Source: Microbacterium sp. Root553 (lineage in GTDB: Bacteria > Actinomycetota > Actinomycetes > Actinomycetales > Microbacteriaceae). From it: DNA of 64,000 bases. The notes below the pieces were generated by a model that worked only from the letters and a program-made list of their open reading frames with translations, searched no databases and was not told the DNA's origin. The translations under genes were made by a program, and so were the position numbers. This document shows, piece after piece, positions 53,367 to 63,512 of the stretch (its first letter is position 1; each line of letters starts with the position of its first letter). The stretch spans positions 2,167,675-2,231,674 of the forward strand of contig NZ_LMFY01000001.1 in the NCBI RefSeq assembly GCF_001426995.1, given 5' to 3'.

Positions 53367-54902
53367 ATGTCCCGCACTGCGTCGATCCCGATGACAGAGA
53401 CGGATGCCCCCCGCGTCGGGGCCCGCGGCTGGGCCGCGCTCGTAGTCCTGATGCTGCCTGTGCTCCTCGTGTCGGTCGACAACACGGTGCTGAGCTTCGC
53501 GCTGCCCGAGATCTCGATCGCGCTCGCCCCCACCGGCGCAGAGCAGCTGTGGATCATCGACGTGTACCCGCTCGTCCTCGCGGGGCTCCTCGTCACGATG
53601 GGCACGCTGGGGGACCGCTTCGGTCGCCGCAGGATGCTCCTCATCGGCGCCACCGGTTTCGCTGCCGTGTCGGCGCTGGCGGCCTTCGCCCCGACAGCCG
53701 GGCTGCTGATCGCGGCCCGCGCGCTGCTCGGCCTCTTCGGCGCCATGCTCATGCCGTCGACGCTGTCGCTGCTGCGGTCGATCTTCCGCAACCGCGACCA
53801 GCGGCGACTGGCGATCGCGGTCTGGGCCTCGGCGTTCTCGGCGGGATCGGCCCTCGGCCCGATCGTCGGGGGTTTCCTGCTCGAGCACTTCGACTGGGGC
53901 TCCGTGTTCCTCATCGCCGTGCCGGTGCTCATCCCGCTGCTCGTCACCGCTCCGCTGCTGGTGCCCGAGAGCCGTGACCCGAACCCCGGCCGCATCGACC
54001 TCGTCAGCATCGTGCTGTCGATGGCCGCGATGATCCCGATCGTCTACGCGATCAAGTCGCTGGCGGTCGACGGTCCCAGCCTCACCGCGGGCGCCTGGGC
54101 GCTGCTCGGAGTCGTGATGGGCTACCTCTTCGTGCGGCGTCAGCTCTCCGCCGACGTGCCGATGCTCGACATGGCCCTCTTCCGTCGCGGGTCGTTCTCC
54201 GGAGCGATCCTCGTGAACCTGCTGAGCGTGGTCGCGCTGGTCGGCTTCCTGTACTTCGTGTCGCAGCATCTGCAGCTCGTGCTCGGTCTCTCCCCGATGA
54301 CCGCGGGTGCCGCGCTCGTGCCCGGAATGCTGGCGATGATCGTGGCGGGCCTCTCGGTGGTGCCGATCTCGCGGCGGGTCCGCCCGCACATCCTCGTGCC
54401 GGTGGGGCTCGTGTTCTCGCTGGCCGGATACCTGCTGGTGGCGTTCACGACCTCCGATCACGGCGTCGCGCCGTTGATCATCGCTTTCGTCGTGCTGGGC
54501 ATCGGGATCGGCGGCGCGGAGACGATCTCGAACGAGCTCATCCTCTCCAGCGCCCCGGCCGAGAAGGCGGGCGCCGCGAGCGCGGTGTCCGAGACGGCCT
54601 ACGAGCTCGGCGCGGTCCTCGGTACCGCGGTGCTGGGCGGTCTTATCACCGCGTTCTACCGCGGAGCGCTCGTCGTGCCCGCGGGCGTGCCCGCCGACGC
54701 CGCGCGCGCCGCCGAGGAGACACTGGCCGGGGCGTACACCGCCGCGCAGGGACTTCCCGATGCTCTCGGGACGGCACTGTGGGAGGCGGCATCCGCGGCG
54801 TTCGGCTCCGGAGTGATGGTGACCTCGCTGATCGGTGCCGGCCTGGTCGTGCTGGCCGGCGCGATCGCGGCCGTCACACTGCGCAAGGCCCCCACGCACT
54901 GA
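53367..54902 (+). CDS. MFS multidrug exporter, DHA2 (14-helix) type
   Basis: 511 residues with about 14 membrane helices. SVDNTVLSFALPEIS in helix 1 (motif D1 type), GDRFGRRRMLLIG (motif A) and GSALGPIVGGFLLEHFDW (motif C) match the QacA/EmrB-type drug:H+ antiporters. The ATG follows TGAGAGGTGTTCC. Divergent from tetR. The pair sits between serA and leuB, inside the amino-acid biosynthesis region, and is probably an insertion unrelated to that pathway. Confidence 0.9.
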   Translation: MSRTASIPMTETDAPRVGARGWAALVVLMLPVLLVSVDNTVLSFALPEISIALAPTGAEQLWIIDVYPLVLAGLLVTMGTLGDRFGRRRMLLIGATGFAAVSALAAFAPTAGLLIAARALLGLFGAMLMPSTLSLLRSIFRNRDQRRLAIAVWASAFSAGSALGPIVGGFLLEHFDWGSVFLIAVPVLIPLLVTAPLLVPESRDPNPGRIDLVSIVLSMAAMIPIVYAIKSLAVDGPSLTAGAWALLGVVMGYLFVRRQLSADVPMLDMALFRRGSFSGAILVNLLSVVALVGFLYFVSQHLQLVLGLSPMTAGAALVPGMLAMIVAGLSVVPISRRVRPHILVPVGLVFSLAGYLLVAFTTSDHGVAPLIIAFVVLGIGIGGAETISNELILSSAPAEKAGAASAVSETAYELGAVLGTAVLGGLITAFYRGALVVPAGVPADAARAAEETLAGAYTAAQGLPDALGTALWEAASAAFGSGVMVTSLIGAGLVVLAGAIAAVTLRKAPTH

Positions 54903-54977
54903 CCAGTACGCTGGGAGGACCGGCCCGCTCGGCATCCGTCCGCGCGCGAGCCGGTCCATCCCGGTGCAAGGAGAGTC

Positions 54978-56021
54978 ATGTCGCGTGTCGTGAAGCTGGC
55001 GGTCATCCCCGGCGACGGAATCGGCCCCGAGGTCGTCGCCGAGGCCGAGAAGGTGCTCGACGCGGTGACCGCGTCGTCGGAGGTCACCTTCGACAAGACC
55101 CGCTTCTCGCTGGGCGCTGCCCGCTATCTCGAGACGGGCGACACCCTGACGGACGACGACCTGCAGGCGATCGCCGGTCATGACGCGATCCTGCTCGGCG
55201 CGGTGGGCGGCACGCCAGGCGACCCGCGCCTCAAGGACGCGAACATCGAGCGCGGACTGCTCCTGAAGCTCCGTTTCACACTCGACCACTACGTGAACCT
55301 GCGTCCCTCGAAGCTGTTCGCGGGCGCGCCGGGACCGCTGTCGAACCCCGGCGAGATCGACTTCGTCGTGGTCCGCGAAGGCACCGAGGGGCCCTACGTC
55401 GGCAACGGCGGGGCGATCCGCACGGGCACACCGCACGAGGTGGCGAACGAGACCTCCGTCAACACGGCCTTCGGGGTCGAGCGGGTCGTCCGCTACGCGT
55501 TCGACCTCGCCGAGCGTCGCGGAAAGAAGGTCACGCTCGTGCACAAGACCAACGTGCTGGTGCACGCCGGGGCGATCTGGCAGCGCATCGTGAACGAGGT
55601 CGCCGCCGCGCACCCCGACGTCACGGTCGACTATCTGCACGTGGATGCCGCGACCATCTTCCTCGTCACCGACCCCTCGCGTTTCGACGTCATCGTGACC
55701 GACAACCTGTTCGGGGACATCCTCACCGATCTCGCCGGCGCGGTCACCGGGGGGATCGGTCTCGCGGCCTCCGGGAACATCAACCCGGACGGTGCGTTCC
55801 CGTCGATGTTCGAACCGGTGCACGGCTCCGCCCCCGACATCGCCGGTCAGCAGAAGGCGGATCCCACCGCGGCGATCCTGTCGGTGGCCCTGCTGCTCGA
55901 CCATCTCGGCCTCACCGCCGAGGCGGCGCGGGTGAGCGCCGCCGTCGAGACGGACATCGCCACCCGCACGGGTGCGCGCACCACGGCGGACGTCGGCTCC
56001 GCGATCACCGCACTGCTCTGA
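54978..56021 (+). CDS. leuB: 3-isopropylmalate dehydrogenase
   Basis: Oxidative decarboxylation in leucine synthesis. 347 residues: [12 protein letters not shown] (about 7-18), [14 protein letters not shown] with substrate arginines and Tyr, the Lys in [10 protein letters not shown], the metal aspartates in [10 protein letters not shown], and the adenine-binding [26 protein letters not shown] precedes the ATG. Followed by ilvE, the final transaminase of the pathway, which has its own -10. Confidence 0.95.
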   Translation: MSRVVKLAVIPGDGIGPEVVAEAEKVLDAVTASSEVTFDKTRFSLGAARYLETGDTLTDDDLQAIAGHDAILLGAVGGTPGDPRLKDANIERGLLLKLRFTLDHYVNLRPSKLFAGAPGPLSNPGEIDFVVVREGTEGPYVGNGGAIRTGTPHEVANETSVNTAFGVERVVRYAFDLAERRGKKVTLVHKTNVLVHAGAIWQRIVNEVAAAHPDVTVDYLHVDAATIFLVTDPSRFDVIVTDNLFGDILTDLAGAVTGGIGLAASGNINPDGAFPSMFEPVHGSAPDIAGQQKADPTAAILSVALLLDHLGLTAEAARVSAAVETDIATRTGARTTADVGSAITALL

Positions 56022-56031
56022 ACGACGGGCG

Positions 56032-56037
56032 TAGGCT
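56032..56037 (+). promoter_or_regulatory. -10 hexamer of ilvE
   Basis: TAGGCT; initiation near 56044 would give a leader of about 38 nt to the ATG at 56082, so this one is not leaderless. Confidence 0.4.
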
Positions 56038-56081
56038 GGACCCGCGCGAGGTTGCGCGCCGCACGAGGAATGGATGACGAG

Positions 56082-57182
56082 ATGACGACCATCGATGCCG
56101 AGACCGCCACGACTCCGCTGGAGTTCCTGGTCAGGAAGAATCTGAGCGCGGCCACGCCCGCACGCGTCGCCGAGGTCCACGAGGACCCGGGCTTCGGCGT
56201 GGTGTTCACCGATCACATGGTCGACATCTGCTGGTCGGTCAAGGGCGGGTGGCATCGTCCGCGCGTGCAGCCGTACGGCCCGATCCCGCTCGACCCCGCA
56301 GCCTCCGTGCTGCACTACGGTCAGGAGATCTTCGAGGGCATCAAGGCCTACCGTCACGAGGACGGCTCGATCCACACCTTCCGCCCCGACCGCAACGCCG
56401 CACGTCTGCAGGCCAGTGCGCGTCGGCTGGCACTGCCCGAACTGCCCACCGAGTACTTCATCCAGTCGCTCCGCGAGCTCGTCGCGGTGGATGGCCGATG
56501 GGTGCCCTCCGGAGCCGACCAGAGCCTCTACCTGCGTCCGTTCATGTTCGCCAAGGAGGCCTTCCTCGGTGTCCGCGCCGCGCAGAAGGTCGCGTACTAC
56601 GTGATCGCGAGCCCGGCGGGCGCGTACTTCAGCGGCGGCGTGAAGCCCGTGCGCATCTGGCTCTCCGAGGACTACGCCCGGGCAGGCAAGGGCGGCACCG
56701 GCAAGGCCAAGACCGGGGGCAACTACGCCTCCAGCCTGCTCGCGCAGAGCGAGGCCAGCGCGAAGGGCTGCGACCAGGTCGTGTTCCTCGACGAGAAGCG
56801 CAACGTCGAGGAGCTCGGCGGCATGAACGTGGTGTTCGTGTTCAAGGACGGCCGCATCGTGACCCCCGAGTCCGACAGCATCCTCGACGGGATCACGCGC
56901 GATTCCCTGCTGCAGCTCGCCGAGGACCGCGGCTACACGGTCGAGAGACGACCCATCTCGATCGACGAGTGGCGCGAAGGCGTCGCTTCCGGCGACATCG
57001 TCGAGGTCTTCGCGTGCGGCACCGCCGCCGTCGTGACGCCGATCGGCGCGCTGGTCGGCGAGGGCTTCGACGAGCCGCAGCCGCTCGGCGAGCTCGCGCT
57101 GTCGCTTCGCGAGGAGCTCACCGACATCCAGTACGGTCGCCGCGACGACACCCACGGCTGGCTTCTGCGTCTGGACGCCTGA
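56082..57182 (+). CDS. ilvE: Branched-chain amino acid aminotransferase
   Basis: PLP enzyme that makes valine, leucine and isoleucine from their keto acids. 366 residues, the long class II form. Lys210 in GKAKTGGNYASSLLAQ should bind PLP, and QEIFEGIKAYRHEDG, LYLRPFMFAKEA, EELGGMNVVFVF and FACGTAAVVTPIG are typical. I chose the ATG at 56082, but the one at 56070 is also possible. A strong terminator follows. Confidence 0.95.
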   Translation: MTTIDAETATTPLEFLVRKNLSAATPARVAEVHEDPGFGVVFTDHMVDICWSVKGGWHRPRVQPYGPIPLDPAASVLHYGQEIFEGIKAYRHEDGSIHTFRPDRNAARLQASARRLALPELPTEYFIQSLRELVAVDGRWVPSGADQSLYLRPFMFAKEAFLGVRAAQKVAYYVIASPAGAYFSGGVKPVRIWLSEDYARAGKGGTGKAKTGGNYASSLLAQSEASAKGCDQVVFLDEKRNVEELGGMNVVFVFKDGRIVTPESDSILDGITRDSLLQLAEDRGYTVERRPISIDEWREGVASGDIVEVFACGTAAVVTPIGALVGEGFDEPQPLGELALSLREELTDIQYGRRDDTHGWLLRLDA

Positions 57183-57197
57183 CTTCCGCATCATCCC

Positions 57198-57236
57198 CGA
57201 GACCCCGCCGTGCCCCACGCGCACGGCGGGGTCTCG
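57198..57236 (+). terminator. Terminator after ilvE
   Basis: Perfect 16-bp stem (CGAGACCCCGCCGTGC and its complement) with a 7-nt loop, 15 nt after the stop. Confidence 0.85.
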
Positions 57237-57253
57237 TCGTCCGTGCGGCTGGC

Positions 57254-57259
57254 TAGGCT
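57254..57259 (+). promoter_or_regulatory. Leaderless-type -10 of the FAH-family gene
   Basis: TAGGCT ends 6 nt before the ATG. Confidence 0.55.
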
Positions 57260-57265
57260 GGTCAT

Positions 57266-58042
57266 ATGAAGATCGCCCGTTTCAGCCACGACGACGCCAT
57301 CCTGTTCGGGATCGTCGACGACACCGACCTCGTCGTCCTCTCGGGCGACCCCCTCTTCGCCGGGTACGAGCCCACGGGAGACCGCGTGCCGATCGCGGAT
57401 GCGGTGATCCTCGCCCCGGTGATCCCTCGCTCGAAGATCGTGTGCGTCGGCAAGAACTACCATGACCACGCGGCCGAGATGGGCGGAGAGGCTCCCGAGG
57501 AGCCGCTGCTCTTCCTCAAGCCGAACACGTCCGTGATCGGACCGGGAGACGCCATCGTGCGCCCGGCGATCTCGGAGCAGACCGAGTACGAGGGCGAGCT
57601 CGCGGTGGTGATCGGCAAGGTCGCGAAGAACGTCAGCCAGGCCGATGCGCTCGACCATGTGCTGGGCTACACGATCGCGAACGACGTCACCGCCCGCGAC
57701 CTGCAGCGCAAGGACGGCCAGTGGGCGCGTGCGAAGGGCTTCGACACGTTCTGCCCGCTCGGGCCGACCATCAGCACCGACTTCGACCCGGCCGAGGCGA
57801 CGATCGAGACCCGCGTCAACGGCGAGGTGCGTCAGAAGGCGCCGCTGTCGGACATGATCCACTCCGTCGAGGCGATCATCGAGCACGCGTCGGCGGTGTT
57901 CACCCTGCTGCCCGGCGACGTCATCCTCACCGGCACGCCCGCCGGTGTCGGCGAGTTCGGCGCGGGGGACACCGTCGAGGTCGAGATCACCGGACTGGGG
58001 ATCCTGCGCAACACCGTGCGCGACGCCGCACGCGCGTCATGA
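57266..58042 (+). CDS. Fumarylacetoacetate hydrolase-family protein
   Basis: 258 residues. Conserved parts are [16 protein letters not shown], the metal site [40 protein letters not shown], and [19 protein letters not shown]. Members include acylpyruvases and hydratases of aromatic meta-cleavage; this size and pattern suggest an acylpyruvate hydrolase or oxaloacetate decarboxylase type rather than true tyrosine catabolism. It overlaps an MFS gene by 4 nt, perhaps for uptake of a related acid. Confidence 0.9.
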   Translation: MKIARFSHDDAILFGIVDDTDLVVLSGDPLFAGYEPTGDRVPIADAVILAPVIPRSKIVCVGKNYHDHAAEMGGEAPEEPLLFLKPNTSVIGPGDAIVRPAISEQTEYEGELAVVIGKVAKNVSQADALDHVLGYTIANDVTARDLQRKDGQWARAKGFDTFCPLGPTISTDFDPAEATIETRVNGEVRQKAPLSDMIHSVEAIIEHASAVFTLLPGDVILTGTPAGVGEFGAGDTVEVEITGLGILRNTVRDAARAS

Positions 58043-59295
58043 CCGATGCCGCTCTGACCGTGGCCGAGCAGGCCGCGGTCCAGCGGCGTACGGTCCTCGT
58101 CCTGTCGATCGGGCAGGTGCTCGGGGGGATCGCGTTCGGTGCGACGGTCTCGCTCGGCGCACTGCTCGCGGCCGACCTGTCCGGCGACGACGCGCTGTCG
58201 GGCCTCGCGACGGCATCCGTCACCCTGGGGGCTGCACTGTGCGCGATCCCGCTCGCCCGGTTGGCGGCGCGGGTCGGGCGTCGTCGGGCGCTCACTCTCG
58301 GCAACATGTTCGCCCTCGTCGGCATCGCCGTGGTGATCCTGGCCGCATCGCTGCGGGTCTTCCCTCTGCTGCTCGTCGGCATCCTCATGATCGGCGCCGG
58401 CAACGCCGGCAACCTGCAGTCCCGCTTCGCCGCCACCGACCTCGCGGCAGCGAAGCACCGCGGGCGTGATCTCTCGATCGTCGTGTGGGCGACTACCATC
58501 GGCGGTGTGGCGGGCCCGCTTCTGCTCGGCCCCGGCGAGATCGTCGGCGAGGCGATCGGCATGCCGCCGCAGACCGGCTCGTACGCCTTCTCCTTCGTCG
58601 CGCAGTGCGCCGCGCTCGTGCTCTATCTCGTCGCGCTGCGTCCGGATCCGCTGCTGTCCGCGCAGCGACTCGCCACGGCGGCCGTCGCGGCGACCGGTGT
58701 GGCCGTCGCCGATCGCCCCGTGGTCGCTCGCTATGCGATCTTCGCCGTCGCGGGCTCGCACGTGGTGATGGCCTCGGTGATGGCGATGACGCCGGTGCAC
58801 CTCGCCCACATGGCCCATGGTGCGCACGGCATGGCTCCCACGCCGGCCGATGTCTCGGCGCTGGTCGGGATCACCATCGCCCTGCACGTGGGCGGGATGT
58901 ACGCGCTGTCGCCGCTGTTCGGCATCCTCGCCGACCGGTGGGGGCGACTGCGCGTGGTGCTGCTCGGCCAGCTGCTGCTCGGCGGGGCTCTCGCCTTCGC
59001 GGTGCTCGTGAACGATCAGGAGTGGGGCGTGATGGTAGCGCTGATCCTCCTGGGACTCGGGTGGAGCGCGGCGACGGTCGCGGGAGCGGCGCTGCTCACC
59101 GAGTCGAGTGCGCCCGAGGTCCGCACGCGACGGCAGGGGCGCAGCGATTCCCTGATGAGCCTGTCGGCGGCAGCAGGTGCCGTGCTCGCCGGGGTCGTGC
59201 TCTCGAACTTCCAGTACGCGGGACTGGGCATCGCCGCATCGGTGATCGTCCTGGCCATCGTCGTGCTCTCGCCGCTCGGACGCGCGAAACGGTGA
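58039..59295 (+). CDS. MFS transporter
   Basis: 418 residues, about 12 membrane helices, with [14 protein letters not shown] after helix 2 (motif A) and [15 protein letters not shown] in the second half. A His-rich loop ([12 protein letters not shown]) links two mid-protein helices. The ATG overlaps the stop of the FAH-family gene, so the two are co-translated. Substrate unknown. Confidence 0.85.
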   Translation: MTDAALTVAEQAAVQRRTVLVLSIGQVLGGIAFGATVSLGALLAADLSGDDALSGLATASVTLGAALCAIPLARLAARVGRRRALTLGNMFALVGIAVVILAASLRVFPLLLVGILMIGAGNAGNLQSRFAATDLAAAKHRGRDLSIVVWATTIGGVAGPLLLGPGEIVGEAIGMPPQTGSYAFSFVAQCAALVLYLVALRPDPLLSAQRLATAAVAATGVAVADRPVVARYAIFAVAGSHVVMASVMAMTPVHLAHMAHGAHGMAPTPADVSALVGITIALHVGGMYALSPLFGILADRWGRLRVVLLGQLLLGGALAFAVLVNDQEWGVMVALILLGLGWSAATVAGAALLTESSAPEVRTRRQGRSDSLMSLSAAAGAVLAGVVLSNFQYAGLGIAASVIVLAIVVLSPLGRAKR

Positions 59296-59335
59296 AGGGC
59301 GTGGTGGGCGCGGACGCGACCGCGCCCACCGTCGC

Positions 59336-60580
59336 TCAGGTGTACCAGGTCGGCTCGGGTACCTCGTTCTTCAGCACGAACGTGCCGACCTCGCGCTTCT
59401 TGTACGCGATCGGATCGTGCAGGCTGTGCGTACGCAGGTTGCGCCAGAAGATGTCGAGGCCGACCGAACTCGCCGACGCCCGAGCACCCGTGAGCTCGTA
59501 GACCTTCGTGGCGACCGTCAGCCCGTCGTCGACGACCCGCAGCTTGCCCGCCGCGACACGCACCGCGATCTCACCGCGTCGGCGAGCGGTCAGCTCCTCC
59601 CGTGGGGCGTGCAGCACGGCGCTGATCTCGCCGCCGACGGCGTCCAGCAGTGCCTCGTCGGCCCAGAGCGTCGACGCCAGTTCGCCATAGCCTTCGAGCA
59701 GGTACCACTCGTCGGTCGCGTGCTGCTTGTCGTCTCCTCCGTACGGCCAGGGGCGCGTGCGGGTGCGCGTGTATGCGGAGGCCGTCTCGAGCGCTCCCTG
59801 CGCGATGCCGAGGTAGAAGTTCGCGAACACGAGCTGGATCGTCGGCACGTTGAGGGTGTTGTAGGTCAGCGGCCGGAACTGCCTGTCGACGAAGCCCGCC
59901 GCCTCAGCCCACGGCACGCGGACATCGCGGATCTGCACCGAGCCGGACTCGGTCAGGCGCTGGCCCAGGCTGTCCCAGTCGTCTGCGAACACGATGCCGT
60001 CCTGAGCGGTGGGGACGATGGCGAAGATGTGCGTGTCGGTGCCCTCGAGGACTCCTTCGAGCACCGTGAGATCCGAGATCTGGCCACCTGTGGAGAACGA
60101 CTTGCGCCCCGAGAAGACGAGGTCGTCTCCGTCCTCTCGGATCAAGAGGTCGGAATCGCGCGGATTGACCGCCCCGCCGAAGACGAAGGCGTTCGAGGTG
60201 TACAGCTCTTCGACGGCCGCGATCTGCTCCTCCGTCCCCACGAGCCGCGCGGCCCATGCCCAGAGGTAGTGGTACCCCAGGACCTGTCCGATCGACCCGT
60301 CCCCGCGAGCGACCGTTCTGATCACCCGATAGGCCGTCTCCCACGTCTCGCCGGCGCCGCCGTGCGCTCGAGGGCCGAGCAGCGTGACCAGGCCGGAGTC
60401 CTTGAGCAGCTGCACCTCGGCGTGGGGCGTCCTGTTCGCGCGGTCCCTCTCGACGGCATCCACCGCGAGGATGTCGGCCACCTCCTGAGCGCGGCCGAGC
60501 CATTCGTCGGTGGTCTGCGGCCGTGCGCTCTCGCGCCAGCGGTCGCCGAGCCCTGTGGTCACTGCATCCGTGATCGTCAC
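59336..60580 (-). CDS. Acyl-CoA dehydrogenase-fold flavin monooxygenase, DszC-like
   Basis: 414 residues of the acyl-CoA dehydrogenase fold: helical N-terminus, a middle barrel with FSGRKSFSTGGQISD (about 156-170), DWDSLGQRLTESGSV, and a C-terminal bundle ending GLDIFWRNLRTHSLHDPIAYKKREVG. This pattern is that of DszC and SfnB-type reduced-flavin monooxygenases, which attack organosulphur compounds, rather than beta-oxidation enzymes. GTG start with GGGGAAAG upstream. No flavin reductase or sulphonate uptake gene is adjacent. Confidence 0.85.
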   Translation of the reverse strand: MTITDAVTTGLGDRWRESARPQTTDEWLGRAQEVADILAVDAVERDRANRTPHAEVQLLKDSGLVTLLGPRAHGGAGETWETAYRVIRTVARGDGSIGQVLGYHYLWAWAARLVGTEEQIAAVEELYTSNAFVFGGAVNPRDSDLLIREDGDDLVFSGRKSFSTGGQISDLTVLEGVLEGTDTHIFAIVPTAQDGIVFADDWDSLGQRLTESGSVQIRDVRVPWAEAAGFVDRQFRPLTYNTLNVPTIQLVFANFYLGIAQGALETASAYTRTRTRPWPYGGDDKQHATDEWYLLEGYGELASTLWADEALLDAVGGEISAVLHAPREELTARRRGEIAVRVAAGKLRVVDDGLTVATKVYELTGARASASSVGLDIFWRNLRTHSLHDPIAYKKREVGTFVLKNEVPEPTWYT

Positions 60581-60759
60581 GTCTTTCCCCTTCCGGTTGG
60601 TCGATGCGGCAACGATAGGAGCACGATGCCGCTGTGCCGAGCGCTGTTACCCCGGGTGAGGGGGTGTGACGCCGGGTGAGCATCTGTGACCCGCCGTGAC
60701 GGGAGGCGGGCACTCGCGAACCTCCGTGGGACGGGCAGGTCGCGACGACTCGCGGCAAC

Positions 60760-60765
60760 TAGAAT
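60760..60765 (+). promoter_or_regulatory. -10 hexamer of gltX
   Basis: TAGAAT, 9 nt before the ATG, with CGGAGGG between; near-leaderless. Confidence 0.45.
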
Positions 60766-60774
60766 CGGAGGGAT

Positions 60775-62280
60775 ATGGCTACCCCGCACCCCCTCACCAC
60801 GACCGCCAGTGGCACCGACGTCCGCGTCCGCTTCTGCCCCTCGCCGACCGGACTGCCGCATGTCGGCATGGTCCGCACGGCCCTGTTCAACTGGGCGTAC
60901 GCGCGCCACACGGGCGGGAAGATGGTGTTCCGCATCGAAGACACCGACGCCGCGCGCGACAGCGAGGAGAGCTTCCGCCAGCTCGTCGACGCCCTGACCT
61001 GGCTCAAGATCGACTGGGACGAGGGCGTCGAGGTCGGTGGCCCGCACGCGCCGTACCGGCAGTCGGAGCGTCACGAGATCTACCGCGGCGTCATCGACAA
61101 GCTGCTCGCGACCGGTGCCCTCTACGAGAGCTACTCGACCGCCGAGGAGATCGACGCCCGCAACGAGGCGAACGGTCGCGCGAAGCAGCTCGGCTACGAC
61201 AACTTCGATCGCACCCTGACCGAGGAGCAGAAGGCCGCGTTCCGTGCGGAGGGTCGCCAGCCGGCCCTCCGACTGCAGGCGCCTGACGAGGACCTCACGT
61301 ACGTCGACCTGATCCGCGGCGAGGTGACCTTCCCCGCGGGATCGTTCCCCGACTTCGTGGTGGTGCGCCCGAACGGCATCCCGCTCTACACCTTCGTCAA
61401 TCCGGTCGACGATGCGCTGATGGGCATCACGCACGTGCTGCGCGGCGAGGACCTGATGCCGTCGACCGCGCGCCAGCTCGCGCTGTACGCCGCGCTGATC
61501 GAGGCGGGCGTCACGACGTTCGTCCCGCGCTTCGCGCACATGCCGCTGGTGCTGGGGGAGACGGGCAACAAGAAGCTCTCCAAGCGCGACCCGCAGGCCG
61601 ACCTGTTCCTGCACCGCGACCGCGGGTTCATCCACGAGGGGCTGCTGAACTACCTCGCACTCCTCGGCTGGTCGATCAGCCATGACCGGGACGTCTTCTC
61701 GCTCGAGGAGTTCACCACCGCCTTCGACATCGTCGACGTCAACCCGAACCCGGCCCGCTTCGACCAGAAGAAGGCCGAGTCGATCAACGGCGACCACATC
61801 AGGGCGCTCGACGGCAAGGACTTCGCCGAGCGGACCATCCCGTACCTCGCCGCCGCCGGACTCTTCGACGAGCCGACGCACGAGCAGCTGGTGCTGGCAT
61901 TCCGCGTCGCGCCGCTGGTGCAGGAGCGTGTGCAGCTGCTGGGGGAGGTGCCCGGTATGGTCGGGTTCCTGTTCACCGACGAGGTGTCGTACGACGCGGA
62001 TGCGCTGAAGGGCCTGCCGGCGAACGCCGCCGAGGTGCTCGAGGCGTGCGCCACGGCGCTAGAGCCGGTCGACGAGTTCACCCCGGACAGGATCCAGGAG
62101 GCTCTCGCCGAGGCTCTGGTCGAGAAGCTCGAGCTCAAGCCGCGCATAGCCTACGGACCCCCGCGCGTCGCGATCACGGGTCGTCGGGTCTCGCCGCCGT
62201 TGTTCGAGTCGATGGAGCTGCTGGGCAAGGACGAGTCGCTGCGGCGCCTGCGGGCGCTGTCCGCGTTCCTCGCCCGCTGA
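60775..62280 (+). CDS. gltX: Glutamyl-tRNA synthetase
   Basis: Class I synthetase; attaches Glu to tRNA-Glu. In bacteria without GlnRS it also charges tRNA-Gln, which GatCAB then amidates. 501 residues: HIGH-type motif [10 protein letters not shown] at 22-31, KMSKS-type motif KKLSKR at 266-271, catalytic Rossmann fold to about 300, helical anticodon-binding domain after that. The window has no glnS; the tRNA-Gln gene lies 186 bp downstream, which fits a non-discriminating enzyme (inference). Confidence 0.96.
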   Translation: MATPHPLTTTASGTDVRVRFCPSPTGLPHVGMVRTALFNWAYARHTGGKMVFRIEDTDAARDSEESFRQLVDALTWLKIDWDEGVEVGGPHAPYRQSERHEIYRGVIDKLLATGALYESYSTAEEIDARNEANGRAKQLGYDNFDRTLTEEQKAAFRAEGRQPALRLQAPDEDLTYVDLIRGEVTFPAGSFPDFVVVRPNGIPLYTFVNPVDDALMGITHVLRGEDLMPSTARQLALYAALIEAGVTTFVPRFAHMPLVLGETGNKKLSKRDPQADLFLHRDRGFIHEGLLNYLALLGWSISHDRDVFSLEEFTTAFDIVDVNPNPARFDQKKAESINGDHIRALDGKDFAERTIPYLAAAGLFDEPTHEQLVLAFRVAPLVQERVQLLGEVPGMVGFLFTDEVSYDADALKGLPANAAEVLEACATALEPVDEFTPDRIQEALAEALVEKLELKPRIAYGPPRVAITGRRVSPPLFESMELLGKDESLRRLRALSAFLAR

Positions 62281-62297
62281 GTCGCAGAGCGGATGGC

Positions 62298-62333
62298 CGA
62301 GAGGGCGGGTGCCGACGGGCGCCCGCCCTCTCG
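62298..62333 (+). terminator. Terminator after gltX
   Basis: 16-bp stem starting CGAGAGGGCGGG with one G-T pair and a GACG loop, 17 nt after the stop. Confidence 0.85.
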
Positions 62334-62466
62334 TCGTCTTCGCGACGGAATGACAGCGCGGGAGACGGATCGGAGGGCGACGCGCCCGGCCCGGTCGGTG
62401 CGTTTTGGCATTAGGGCCGTGGCTCGGGTAGGCTTGACTCTCGGTGCGAGGCTCCGGTTTCGCCCT

Positions 62467-62538
62467 TGGGGTATGGTGTAATTGGCAACACGGCGGTTTC
62501 TGGTTCCGTTGTTCTTGGTTCGAGTCCAGGTACCCCAG
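62467..62538 (+). tRNA. tRNA-Gln (anticodon CUG)
   Basis: Acceptor TGGGGTA / TACCCCA, D arm GTGTAATTGGCAACAC, anticodon loop TTCTGGT (CTG), T arm CTTGGTTCGAGTCCAGG, discriminator G. The first base pair is U-A, typical of tRNA-Gln. The innermost anticodon-stem pair is a U-U mismatch. CA follows, so a full CCA is not encoded. Confidence 0.95.
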
Positions 62539-62546
62539 CAAGACGA

Positions 62547-62570
62547 AAACCCCCGCTCAGGCGGGGGTTT
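62547..62570 (+). terminator. Terminator of tRNA-Gln
   Basis: Perfect 10-bp stem AAACCCCCGC / GCGGGGGTTT with a TCAG loop, 8 nt after the tRNA. Confidence 0.85.
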
Positions 62571-62591
62571 CGTCGTTTCCGCGCCCGGCTT

Positions 62592-63512
62592 CTATTCGCA
62601 CTCTCCGAGGAAGCCGAGGTAGCAGACGGCCTCGTGCGTCTCGGCGGGCCGGTAGTCGTCGTTGGACACCTGCCTCGTGTCGATCTCGGGCGTGCGGCTG
62701 AGTGTGCCGTAGGTGCCCAGGGTGGCCACGTAGTAGCCGTCGCCGTCCTGCGCCCTCATCTCGTCGATCGCGCCGCTGTACTCGGTGCAGAGGGCGGTCG
62801 CGGCTTCCGTGAGCTCCACGCCGACACAGGAGGCGGTGTAGGTGGCGGCCATGAGGTCCGTGCAGTCGGTCCAGTCCTGATTGACGGTGCAGGGGTTCGT
62901 CGAATCCATCGCCACGTCGTAGCGCCCGGTCTCGAACTCCTCGCTGTGGAAGGTCTCGGGCTGCTCCGGCACGTCGGTCTTGGTCCAATGCCGCGCCGTC
63001 GTGAACGCGAAGACCACCACGATCGCCGCGATGACGAACAGGGCGCCGAGGACCGAGAGGGTGACCCACAGGCCCACCCGCTTCTTCTTCACGGGCTGGC
63101 CGTCGGGACCGGGCAGATGACCCGGGTATCCGGGAGCCGCCCCGTACGCGGGGTCGTACCCGGGGTACGGCTGCGTCGCCGCGTAGGCCTGACCGGCGGG
63201 TGCCGCGAACACCTGATCCGCCCGCGCTGCGGGGACGGTGTCGTGGATCGGGATCGTCGGCTGCGAATCCGCGGCAGGGGCGCTCTCGGATCCGGGCGGA
63301 GCGTACGGCGCAGACACGGCGTACGCGGGAGGCGGCGGGGGAGCGGCGGCCGGGGACGGCTGGATCGACAGCCAGTACGCGTGCCAGCTCTGCGTGGATG
63401 CGGGGTCGCCGGCGACCTGCTGCGCCTCGAGGTCGGTGAGCGGAAGTCCGAGCGTCGCCCTCAGATCGGGTCTGACCAGGGCAGCGTGGAAGTCCTCGAG
63501 CGACATCGTCAT
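62592..63512 (-). CDS. Membrane protein with Pro/Tyr-rich N-terminus and extracytoplasmic domain
   Basis: 306 residues. Residues 1-50 (LEDFHAALVRPDLRATLGLPLTD) form a small domain. A Pro/Ala/Gly/Tyr-rich stretch follows (about 52-138), then KKKR and one membrane helix (about 145-171). The C-terminal domain (175-306) has six cysteines and is probably outside the membrane with disulphides. The function is unknown. Two ATGs two codons apart are possible starts; no clear ribosome site. CATCCT 6 nt upstream may be a leaderless-type -10. Confidence 0.72.
   Translation of the reverse strand: MTMSLEDFHAALVRPDLRATLGLPLTDLEAQQVAGDPASTQSWHAYWLSIQPSPAAAPPPPPAYAVSAPYAPPGSESAPAADSQPTIPIHDTVPAARADQVFAAPAGQAYAATQPYPGYDPAYGAAPGYPGHLPGPDGQPVKKKRVGLWVTLSVLGALFVIAAIVVVFAFTTARHWTKTDVPEQPETFHSEEFETGRYDVAMDSTNPCTVNQDWTDCTDLMAATYTASCVGVELTEAATALCTEYSGAIDEMRAQDGDGYYVATLGTYGTLSRTPEIDTRQVSNDDYRPAETHEAVCYLGFLGECE

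Noticed and set aside
53337..57224. A 1295-codon minus-strand open frame
   Set aside because: It lies antisense to the MFS, leuB and ilvE genes, all of which have clear motifs. Its product is Arg/Glu/His/Gly-rich nonsense typical of antisense frames in high-GC DNA.
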